A stretch of 64,000 nucleotides of DNA from Endocalyx cinctus (Eukaryota; Ascomycota; Sordariomycetes; Amphisphaeriales; Apiosporaceae): positions 4,328,915 through 4,392,914 of the forward strand of contig BCKC01000004.1 of NCBI GenBank assembly GCA_001600455.1. The letters are read 5' to 3'. Under the pieces are notes generated by a model. That model worked only from the letters and a program-made list of their open reading frames with translations, did not search any database and was not told where the DNA came from. The stretch's first letter is position 1; the number at the start of each line of letters is the position of its first letter. Made by a program: the position numbers and the translations under genes. Shown here piece by piece: positions 55,789 through 64,000 of the stretch.

Positions 55789-56562
55789 TCACCCTGACAC
55801 AACTTTATTGATCACATCTATAATTTCTTGAGTCGCTGTGAAACTGGCGCAATGGCCGGTGTTTAGTTCAAATGTCTGAGCCTTACGGCCTTCCTTTTCC
55901 ATGCCTTCGACGAAGTTTTTTTGATAGTCGAGAGGAACGGTCATATCGGCTGTGGTGTAGATATAAGCGACCGGAATCTCACGCTATGCCGCGTGCGTGG
56001 ATGCTTGATACATGCATGTTCCGTTCCAGCGTATGAACGTTTTTAGGTAGGCTTCAATCTGGGCCTCTTCCGGGCCGGGGCCCACTAAAAGCGTCTTGGG
56101 ATCGCTACTTACGCACGTACCATCCTCGGCCGTGTCGAACGCGATCGGAACCAAGTCCATATGCCCAAATTCCTTGACCTTATCCATCATAGCCACGCCC
56201 TCGGGAACAGCGTAGCCAGATAGATAGACCAAGTGGGAAACGCCGCCGCTGAGACCCCGGGCCGCCCGAGTCTCGAGGCCGAGCCCATATAGGGCGTTAC
56301 TGCCGACATGCCCACCGTAAGAGTGCATGATCGGGATAATAGTACGGCCAGCGCGGATGAGGCTTTCGGCGTAGCTTCGAATAAGGGCGCTGTCGTCTTT
56401 AAGACTGGCGTTGGGTGGGCGGACTTCGTTAGCCGATAGAAGTCGTGGAGAGTGGACTTCGTAACCAGCTGCTTCCAGAGAGGTCGCTAGCTCTGCATAG
56501 CTAGCTGGAGTATGCCAACCACCGTGGATGATGAGAATCGTCGGTTTTGCTACGGAAGCCAT
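55789..56562 (-). pseudogene. Alpha/beta hydrolase interrupted by an in-frame TAG
   Basis: From ATG 56562 the frame encodes an alpha/beta hydrolase: the oxyanion region LIIHGGWHTPASY and the nucleophile elbow MHSYGGHVG, with Ser near residue 93. After 192 codons a TAG stop lies at 55986-55984. The same frame then continues without a gap for 64 more codons in clear family sequence (REIPVAYIYTTADMTVPLDYQ, then LNTGHCASFTATQEI) to the natural stop at 55789, giving 257 sense codons plus the internal TAG. The lost part holds the likely acid (Asp) and the catalytic His. A single base change in a Trp or Gln codon would explain the stop. So this is a nonsense allele or young pseudogene; readthrough or a sequencing error are alternatives. 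A run of about 28 A lies just upstream of the start. Confidence 0.85.
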
Positions 56563-56658
56563 ATTTGCGAAGGGAGAAAATTCATTGGACGATACAAGAG
56601 ATTTTATGAAAGGGATCGAAATTGGATACAAAGATTGGATAAGAGGAGGATGGGAATG

Positions 56659-56689
<31 letters not shown>

Positions 56690-57342
56690 TTGAGCGATAC
56701 AAAACCGAAAAACCGAAAAACCGAAAATAGTGAAAAGTTTAAAGACTTTCCGAAATGCAACACCACGGTATAGAAGGTTGATGGGTGTAACCGCATCAAG
56801 TGCCCCATATGCCAAGTCCATAATTATCTGCTGGATGTGCTTGGGAACTTTCCATAACTCCCGGGTCTGCTACAAAAACTTTATACATGTTCACGGTGGT
56901 ATTGGACATGGAGCATGGAGTAATTAGAGGGAATACGGAAGCACTCTCAGAGTAAGAAAAGGAGGGTCAATGGGATAATACTAGTAATGTTGAAGATGAA
57001 GGCGCTGAAGAAGACAATGATGACAAAGACGAAGACGATAATGCGGGTTCGTTGCTTGAGAAAGAAATCAATAAAAATAAACCCCCAACTCTCTGGAGCA
57101 TGTGTCCGTGTATAAAGTACTGGAACCAAGAGAGTAAATATGCAGGCTGTGGCAACAGGGTAGTCAGGTGTTTTCACAGCATGCAACGGCGCGACGCGGA
57201 TTTGGGGTAGAATTCTCCTTGACCGTGATCGGCTTGGCGACAAGGATGCCCCAGAGTTGGTACGACGGTGGTGATGAAAGAATATTGGTGCATTTCAGTC
57301 GATAGATAATAATGTTACATTATAGCAGATGGGTTGGTATAC
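56563..57342. other. Region between two broken genes, with a decayed ATPase tail
   Basis: It holds a run of A at 56660-56687 (5' side of the hydrolase) and, on the minus strand around 57000-57270, a hydrophobic frame of about 98 codons. Part of this region (encoding SSPPSYQLWGIL and the like) may be the decayed continuation of the neighbouring P-type ATPase remnant. No intact gene seen. Confidence 0.4.
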
Positions 57343-57889
57343 CTGTGCCGGGTCTCGAATGTTAGCGTAGTTTAGACCTTGGGACATAGAAACGAGGAGA
57401 CGTTGGAGAGCGTTTTCAGGTGTGATTATGTGCCATTCGAGCGAGGAAATATCTAAGTATACATTATTGATAAGTTATGTTCCGTTTCGAGCCATCCATA
57501 TCGTGAGTGCGTTAGAAGATATTGGGCTATTACCTCTTGTCGTAACATCTTTGACCTTTTCAGCATCAGCGGCATTTTTCTGTTTCGAGTCTTCGATTTG
57601 ATATGAGCTGCATTGGAATGCGGGAGTAAGTCAGCTAGGAAATAGATCTCGCGATATGATGTGAATCATAGGTCTTTAAGGTGTTATAACGAATGACTTA
57701 CACAGTGCGGTATTGAATGGGAGGTGCGATATTTGGATCGACTTCTCGTCGAGTGCGTATACTCCGAATTGACATAGACCCAGTGGATTGTGCGCGGCTA
57801 AGGCCGCGAGTAGGAAGGACGGCCTCGTCATCTTCCCAGCGGACGACGTGTTTGGCGCCTGTTTCGACATCCATCTCATTGGACTGCAT
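57343..57889 (-). pseudogene. N-terminal remnant of a fungal type IIC P-type cation ATPase
   Basis: Three exons join in frame: 57889-57702, 57607-57534 and 57452-57343, giving about 124 residues. The start has the regulatory N-tail (GSMSIRSIRTRREVDPNIAPPIQYRTVSYQIED) and then the first cytosolic block (SSLEWHIITPENALQRLLVSMSQGLNYA). This matches the beginning of fungal Na+,K+-ATPase-like pumps, which are about 1100 residues long. After CAG|GTATAC at 57343 no continuation is found. The next expected segment appears only as a degenerate SSPPSYQLWGIL-like trace, and all ten membrane helices, the DKTG phosphorylation site and the nucleotide domain are missing. It is therefore a truncated relic. 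An assembly deletion or rearrangement is the alternative. Confidence 0.75.
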
Positions 57890-58844
57890 AGTGAGTCAGC
57901 TAGCTCATGCAAGGTGAAAGGAGCCCCATGTGAGCTACACCATAAATTACCTCGTTAAACTCAACTATCAATTGCCATCCACGTTTATGAGAACAGCATG
58001 GCCAGTTTGACTTGATCCAGAAAAGAAAAGGATCTAAGAAAAATAATTATGACTACTTAGTTGATTGATGAACTATCTATGACAGGCTAAAACCCCCGAG
58101 GGGCTTTCTTTTTATCTCTATTAGCTGCCCAGAGGAGAGGCCCCTTCCTGGACCTAGCGAATAATTCAATAACAATATTTCGGACGTAACATATAACCAC
58201 ACTAGTATTGACGTCGGGCCGGTTATTTCCGCGGATGAGTTATTCGCTAGAGTGGGAAGTTTAGCCATCTTAAGAATAGAGAACTCTTTTAGGTCCGAGC
58301 CAAGAAAATCGGGCCAGAGACTTGAACCGGACCGCCAGTCAGAAACACGGGCGAAGCCGATTTCAGAAGACCGGTCAAATATCAGGTATTAATTAAAACG
58401 AAATAAAAGAAGAAACTTCGTAGAATTGTTTATCGAAGTTTAAATAAATAAGTAAACTAGGTGAGCTTGTAAAATAACAATAATTAAGTCTATACCCGCA
58501 TTCGTCACGGTTATTGACAGAAAGAAATAGACCCGTATCATTTGTTCCTTATTTAAACGAGAGAAAAATCACTGCTAAAATCGTATAATCTTTAAAAATA
58601 CACAATTAGGCTGCCTCAAACGTCATTGTGTATGTAATATCTCCTTCGCGATATAATCATGTAGTGTCTTCCATATCTAATCATATAATAGTGTTATTGC
58701 TGTTATTATGTTAAATCACTTGGAGTATCACTCTTTTTTTCATCTTCAAATTTTGCTTACCTACTTATCACTCTAGTCTATCATAACGCTGCTATGAGTG
58801 GTGATGGTATCGTAGAAGGTTGCGAGACTAATAGAAGCGTGTCA
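57890..58844. other. Intergenic region containing an inverted repeat
   Basis: About 950 bp between the ATPase remnant and the alpha-kinase gene. It is AT-rich apart from GC-rich patches around the inverted repeat listed at 58154-58250. No gene recognised. Confidence 0.5.
58154..58250. repeat. Inverted repeat with 11-nt perfect arms
   Basis: CTAGCGAATAA (58154-58164) and TTATTCGCTAG (58240-58250) are exact reverse complements separated by 75 nt. They could be the ends of a very small foldback element between the ATPase remnant and the kinase gene. Confidence 0.5.
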
Positions 58845-59782
58845 TCACTCTTCTACGCGAGGGAGAGGATTGGGATTCTGCTGCATGGCCGTTCGTACTA
58901 CCATGCTAGTTCCTTTTTTCACAGCAAGTGCGCGCTTTGCAACACCTCCTATTGCTGGTGATGCTTCCGGTTTCTTCCAGTGGCTTTTACAAAAGCGGCC
59001 GCACTTGTGTGACGAAAAGAATTTGCTGATACCCCTTTCACCCAAATCCGCGGGGCCGAAGTACTCGTTCTTCGATAAAATAACGGGATCGGAAAGGATA
59101 CTATAAAAAAGATAGATATAATATAACTTTGGTTAGTCATGAATAAAATCTTCTTTTAGGCCAAGGAACGAGAGATTCAAAAAAAAAAAAAACAGAGAAA
59201 TACTCACTATTTATTCTCGTAAATTCCTCCTTGAAGATCGCACAACAGGTGCCGTCCACCCGAACTATGGTACGAGAAATGGCTCAAGGCCTGCATCACC
59301 TGATTCCAGTCTTGGGTACTACTGCTAACCCATCCGCTATTGCTGTTGAATTTCTGGAAGTTGCCGATAAACGGCTCAACCAAGACCAGGCTTCCTTTTT
59401 CATCCTGTTCCCATATTTGCGGCGTATTTAGCTGAATTGGTTGACAACCAAAACCCTGTTTATGCCAATCATCGATGATTTCTTGCGTACGGCGAATCAC
59501 GGACAGCTCTTGATCGAAGTAGTGTTTCTCGAAGATGGAACCTGACTTGAACTCCTTGACCGTGCATCGTTGGCCGGCTCGGGGACCCACCGTGTACCTG
59601 CCAGTCCACACAATCTTGAAGAAACCTAATGAGTAATCTTTTTTATCGGCTACGCAAGCTCGTGTGGAGTTGTTTTGTCTTGAGTAAGGAGACAAATGCA
59701 TTTTATTGGATAATGTAACCCCTCGTAATTTTGTTAAGAATTGTACTGGAAAAGTGATGATGTCAAAAGTAGTAGACACCAT
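58845..59782 (-). CDS. Alpha-kinase (MHCK/EEF2K-type) domain protein
   Basis: Two exons, 59782-59208 and 59100-58845 (107-nt intron, GTGAGT donor), give 276 residues. The atypical kinase domain fills most of the protein. RTGxYTxGPRxGQ-type WTGRYTVGPRAGQRCTVKEFKSG carries the ATP-binding Lys. LVLVEPFIGNFQKFNSNSGWV and QALSHFSYHSSGGRHLLCDLQGGIY form the core. Across the splice comes YILSDPVILS, then GPADLGERGISKFFSSHKCGRFC, with the zinc-binding Cys/His set typical of alpha-kinases. The second exon is needed for the zinc module, so the first frame's stop is intronic. Fungal alpha-kinases are often short single-domain proteins of unknown target; the protist relatives phosphorylate myosin heavy chain and EF2. 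The start is uncertain: ATG 59782 was chosen because it is the first good Met. Confidence 0.9.
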
Positions 59783-60368
59783 AACTGAGTCCAGTTTATA
59801 TAGGTGAAGAAGAATACTTATTATACCTAACCCTATCAAGAAAGAGGCTCCTAGTTATCTGGAGAAACATCTACTAACTTATCGAGTAGTTGGTCCGCTC
59901 ACCAGTGTCTTTGTTTATTAAAACTTGGAAATTCTAGAATCAAGGTTCCACCAGCCCGAACTTCTTTATTTTACAGATCTTAACAACCAAAATGCAACAA
60001 AATAGATGTTTCAACCTGAGTATACATGAACTATCTACCGATCTGGCAAAACTTAACCACTATATCCGTTGCCAACGAAACTGGATTCAACTGGGTCATC
60101 CGACAGGTTTCAAGTTTCATTGTTATTTTTTGGCAAATTTTTCTAACGGTCTCTTAGGGAATATGTTGTTAATAGATTTCTTGATTATCACACTTAGGAC
60201 TTGGATACACAGGCCCACTGTATCAATTGAAAGGTTTATTTCAGGGCACTAACCATTCTGAATTAAGTTGAACTTCAAGTAGAGCCTCACATATCGAATA
60301 ATTATCAAACCTATTTCTAACCCTAGAGTCACCCTGCTTATTTTCCACGACGAAAATAGGTTCCCTGG
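59783..60368. other. Intergenic region between two minus-strand genes
   Basis: About 590 bp. A plus-strand 86-codon frame (59992-60252) has mildly protein-like content, but no feature I recognise, and it lies in what should be the alpha-kinase promoter. Confidence 0.4.
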
Positions 60369-61719
60369 CTAACCTAAGTTACTTAACTCGTCTTGCATCT
60401 TCTTTATCGCCTCATCGCGATGCGCTAACATGTCGATGTCTAAGATAAAGTCCCATCGCTTTAATAAACTACCCGACCGTTTCAATTCAATCCCCGTTTG
60501 CTCCCCTTTCCCGATCAAAAGCGTGCCTGTGACTCGACTCGAATCAACGATACGTTGAGTGCGGGGACGCCGAACTTCGTCGTACGCCTTTAAAGCCGCT
60601 TGTGCTTCAACGGGTGATCTTGCACGTCCGAGTAAGGTAGAGAGGATAAGACTATCCTCTATCGACATGCCCCCACCAGAGCCCTGCCAAGGAGTAGTAG
60701 CGTGTGCTGCATCGCCCACTACACAGAGGGGTCCGGAAACATAACTGCGAGCCGGTGGATGTTCCCACAAATAGATGGCGTCATGCGTCTGTTCAGGTTC
60801 TTTGCAGAGTAGCTATATTTATTATCTGTTAATATAACCACCCATCTTTAATTCTTGCGTACTTCAGAGTTTATCTTACCTTGTCTACGGCTTGGGTAAG
60901 GTCAGATGGCCAGTCCGTGTAAAGTTTCTTGATTTCATCTGTAGTGACGGTTCGATGCCAGCTATCTGAAGACTTGGCCTCGTTATCACTGGAAGCAATC
61001 ACAAATTGTACGAGTTGACCGTCACTAAGTACATTATGCATGATATAACTTCCTTGTCCAATCCACGAGTACTCGCGGGCGTCTTCGGAATCCACCAGCT
61101 TCTTACCGAGACTAGCTTGAGCTTCCGCGTACGGCTGAAGGGTCATAACTACCCAGACTCCCGTATTTCTGGGGGTAGCCGCCGGATCATCCGCACCAAG
61201 GATAAGCTTCCGGACGGTACTATGAATGCCGTCAGCACCGATGAGGATATCACACTCATGTGTAGTGCCATCGGTGAACTGGAGCGCGATGGACCCGTCG
61301 GCATTTCGTTCGATTGTGTTGAGCTTCTTGGAGGCATGCAAACGGTCTTTAGAAACTTCGGCAAGCAGCTCTCGCAAGTAAGAAGCGCGATGGACGATGC
61401 TTGTGAGCCGCTTTCCCGCAGTAATGTCATCAACCTCATCAATGACTTGCCCCTGTCCCTCGCCTTGGCCGATCATGAAGCGCACGCCGCGCATCGGAAC
61501 GGCACCAGCACGGTTTAGAATTTGTGAGGCTGATGAACCAATGAGATCAAGTGCAGCCTGTGCACTTCGAGTCACACCAATAGCCAAACCGGCTTCTTTG
61601 AAAGCTGGGGCAGATTCAAAGATGTCCACATCTAGATGAGTATATGGGAGAAGAGCGTGCATCAGGGATGCGCCAGCGAGGCCACCACCCGATATGGCAA
61701 TGCGGATTGAACGGGACAT
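60369..61719 (-). CDS. FAD-dependent monooxygenase (salicylate hydroxylase-like)
   Basis: Two exons, 61719-60880 and 60812-60369 (67-nt intron, GTAAGA/ATAG), give 427 residues. The FAD-binding start is IAISGGGLAGASLMHALL, the DG motif is ILIGADGIHSTVRKLIL (about residue 165), and the GD motif LCVVGDAAHATTPWQGSGGGMSIEDSLIL lies in exon 2. These place it among class A flavin monooxygenases of the salicylate 1-hydroxylase/zeaxanthin-epoxidase-like group, which attack aromatic or polyketide-type rings with NAD(P)H and O2. The second exon restores WEHPPARSYVSGPL between the domains. There is no signal peptide. It is only about 30% like the other flavin monooxygenase at 35 kb by eye and is no close paralogue. 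It sits with the P450 and SDR on the same strand. The substrate is unknown. Confidence 0.92.
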
Positions 61720-63247
61720 GATAATAAGCGGTGATGTGGGGGTAACAATAAATTCAATGCTGTTTTTAAACTTGACTGGTCTTTGATGAAAATAAAATAA
61801 AATAATATTAAAGAGAGGGAGTTGTGGAGGAAATATTTGAAGGGCGACGATAAAATGTTACAGTGCAGCAAATTGATAGGTAGGCAGTATTGAGAAAAAA
61901 AAATAGAACTCACGAGGTGAGATATTCATTTAGTTATTGACATAAAAGGGACGATGGTTAACCATGCAGTCATATTTAATGCAACGTGGAGGCCAAATGA
62001 GTATTACCTATTTCTTGCCTGTCTGTCGGTAGTTGACGATCGCTCTGTCGTAGATTACAAATGTACCTACTTAAGAACTTAAATACGTAATTATGTAGAT
62101 GTTAGAATGCAGTACATTCATATGCACCGTTCCAATATTATACGTCATCTCCTGCCTATGCCACCATCCTTGTTGGTTTACATGTTGGTTGCTATAAAAG
62201 GAATGGTGGTTTCCCCCAACGTTTGGTTGTTTGATGTGACTTTTGGGGGTTGCTATTTACGAAAAGATCCGCTTGTTGATCCTTATATATGCATAAATTG
62301 AATTGCCAACCTCCTCTTTACGCAGGTGATTCCAGAGTGTCGGGTCGAGCTATTCGAAAATGAAGAATAAAATATCAGTCACAACCAACATCTGCCAGGA
62401 ATTTTATAGGCCTGTTTAGTGAACCAGATATTACACGTTCGAGTAATGTGACGAAGTGGGACTGAATGGGACCTGGTATCGGAAACGTAAAATGAAGGGG
62501 TGGAATCAAGCTTATTGACCCGGTCTGAGAGATTGACCGATCCTGTAATTACATATTACCAGCTCTGAAAGCATTATAAACAAGGTGCTGAGCTCTCCTT
62601 CACTTCATAGAAGTAGATAGATCCTCAAGCCCTAATTCAACGAAGTATTTACATAGTACACTCTATATGATTGCCAAGCTCCCAATTCACCCCCACAACC
62701 TCTGATACGTTCATAAGTCAGTGTCGGAATTTCTCAGTGTATAGTGACTGAATTCGTGCGACACCCAATTCGAGTCGAGATCTGCTCACAAGAGTTATAT
62801 ATTGTTTGGGGCTCTGAGAATGTGAAAGCCCCCTTCAAGAGTTCTAGGGAGTTCCCACCAGTTCCTTTCGCAAGAATTCTCCATACGGTAGGTTTTAGTC
62901 TGCGCGAAGAAGCATCAAGTCTATACGATTAGCGTAACACTAGCAGTGGGCGTACATCTTACCTCAGAAGTACGCCCAAAAGTACGGTGGAGGCACATTA
63001 TCGGATCGACTACCAGTATCTCAATCTTCAAATTGATTTATATAAGGGGGAAATCTTTTCAAACTTTTTAAACAGATTCACAGAGAGTATCATCAACCAT
63101 ATATACGCTTTGTACACTAACATACGCTTGTAATACTATAAATATGAACGAGATAGAGAATAAAATCCGCCCCACCAAACATAGTGTAATAGACAGTCAT
63201 TCCGGTAACAAGTCTTTCATTCTGATCGGCGTGTCCATAATCTTAAG
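61720..63247. other. Intergenic region with a small hairpin
   Basis: About 1.5 kb between two minus-strand genes, AT-rich. It holds a perfect 9-nt inverted repeat, TGGGCGTAC at 62947-62955 and GTACGCCCA at 62970-62978 (14-nt loop). Short frames (for example 62107-62301 and 62744-62932) have no recognisable features. Confidence 0.5.
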
Positions 63248-64000
63248 TCATTTGCAATCTTTCAGAATCTGATCCAACTTGGCCATGTAGTATTCCGGCG
63301 TTTTCTCGGGCTCGACCTCAATTTTGACCGGTCCGATAGGAGTAGTGTTCCATACTATACCAAGTTCTCTCACCGCAGAACTCTCTTCCTCTTCCAGTTC
63401 ATTGCCATTTAGCTCATCAAGCACCTCATTCATCCTGTCAACCCAGAGACGATTCCAGAACTCGTCAGGGTTGCACAATGCGAGAGGCAATCCATCTCGG
63501 TCCTCATTCGAGATTTGTTCAAACTCAACCATAAGCTGTTCCAGAAGTTCCAGTAAATGGCTTTGCTCGGAATTCATCTCTTCTGCTTCCTCAGGACAAA
63601 AGTGTTGCCTTGTATACGAGTAGTGACTTTGAAAGCGGCAGCATGTGTGAGTGCAGTCAAGGGCCTTGTAAGTCATGCATCGAACAGCTGACAGATGTTG
63701 GGCGATGGTAAATTCTGGTTCGGCTTCTTGAATAAATCTTGTTATTGAGGTTGCTTGAGCTCGTGGGTTGTCAAGCCGGCGATACCACCCAACATCTGGT
63801 TCATTCACATAATCGCAGGTTAAGGCCCTCAAGAACATCGTCAAAGGCGTGCAGCCATCAGGGGCACAATAACAAAAACAATTGTCGCTAGAACCAACAG
63901 GCAACATTTTTCGTGTTAGGAATCGCACATATTCAATTATTGCTGGTTTTTCACGGACGGTATACTCAGTATTCCACCATTGTCCAATCATCGCTAACAC
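63248..64000 (-). CDS. Unrecognised Cys-rich fungal protein, C-terminal part (cut by right edge)
   Basis: A frame runs from the right edge to a stop at 63248, giving 250 visible residues with no natural start. Near residue 38 lies DNCFCYCAPDGCTPLTMFLRAL, a CxC-x4-GCTPL box I associate with a family of fungal ankyrin-like or NLR-type accessory proteins of unknown role. Further Cys lie in CMTYKALDCTHTCCRF at about residue 108. The C-terminal half is acidic and helical (EEAEEMNSEQSHLLELLEQLMVEFEQI, ELNGNELEEEESS) and ends in YYMAKLDQILKDCK. The gene is real by length and composition. Its upstream domains, and hence its class, lie outside the window. Confidence 0.7.
   Translation of the reverse strand: MLAMIGQWWNTEYTVREKPAIIEYVRFLTRKMLPVGSSDNCFCYCAPDGCTPLTMFLRALTCDYVNEPDVGWYRRLDNPRAQATSITRFIQEAEPEFTIAQHLSAVRCMTYKALDCTHTCCRFQSHYSYTRQHFCPEEAEEMNSEQSHLLELLEQLMVEFEQISNEDRDGLPLALCNPDEFWNRLWVDRMNEVLDELNGNELEEEESSAVRELGIVWNTTPIGPVKIEVEPEKTPEYYMAKLDQILKDCK

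Noticed and set aside
59992..60252. 86-codon plus-strand frame between the alpha-kinase and monooxygenase genes
   Set aside because: No motif, no partner exon and a position in the probable kinase promoter; too weak to call.

Overview
The window is nuclear DNA from a filamentous ascomycete (Pezizomycotina). Evidence: dense genes with short introns (mostly 51-139 nt, GTAAGT/GTACGT-like donors, CTAAC/CTAAT branch points), fungal single-copy genes (Ilv6, ornithine carbamoyltransferase, Mch1, sulfide:quinone oxidoreductase, TRAPPC13-like, DUF3712), GC-rich exons in AT-rich spacers, and TAGGTA/TACCTA tracts common in Sordariomycete spacers. Order-level placement (possibly Xylariales) is only an impression.

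Left part (1-22.4 kb), mostly housekeeping: the 5' part of a DENN-type gene running off the left edge, a tRNA-Val(AAC), a TRAPPC13-like subunit, a 9-exon KH-domain (KHDC4/BLOM7-like) RNA-binding protein, mitochondrial Ilv6 and ornithine carbamoyltransferase in convergent orientation, a large vacuolar-type DUF3712 membrane protein, a possible 78-aa membrane protein and a GPI-anchored 8-cysteine protein.

Middle (24-44 kb): a Ser/Pro-rich protein, two unrecognised proteins (one carrying an undetermined base), an Mch1-type MFS transporter, an F-box protein, an intronless FAD monooxygenase, sulfide:quinone oxidoreductase, a DUF5519 protein, a 335-bp element with imperfect terminal inverted repeats, and a TDT/SLAC1-family carrier whose frame is only restored by two micro-exons of 6 and 8 nt.

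Right part (44-64 kb), accessory in character: a small secreted protein, then a P450, SDR, alpha/beta hydrolase, alpha-kinase and FAD monooxygenase, all on the minus strand except the secreted protein. The hydrolase is broken by one in-frame TAG ahead of its catalytic His region, and beside it lies only the N-terminal end of a fungal type IIC P-type ATPase. The set resembles tailoring genes of a specialised-metabolism locus, or the decayed remains of one, but no backbone synthase lies in the window. The last gene, an unrecognised Cys-rich fungal protein, is cut by the right edge.

Exon coordinates were worked out by hand from frame, splice signals and family resemblance; there is no transcript or database support. 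The strongest unusual observations are the double micro-exon carrier, the broken hydrolase with its ATPase neighbour, the recurrent AAG splice acceptors and the TIR element.
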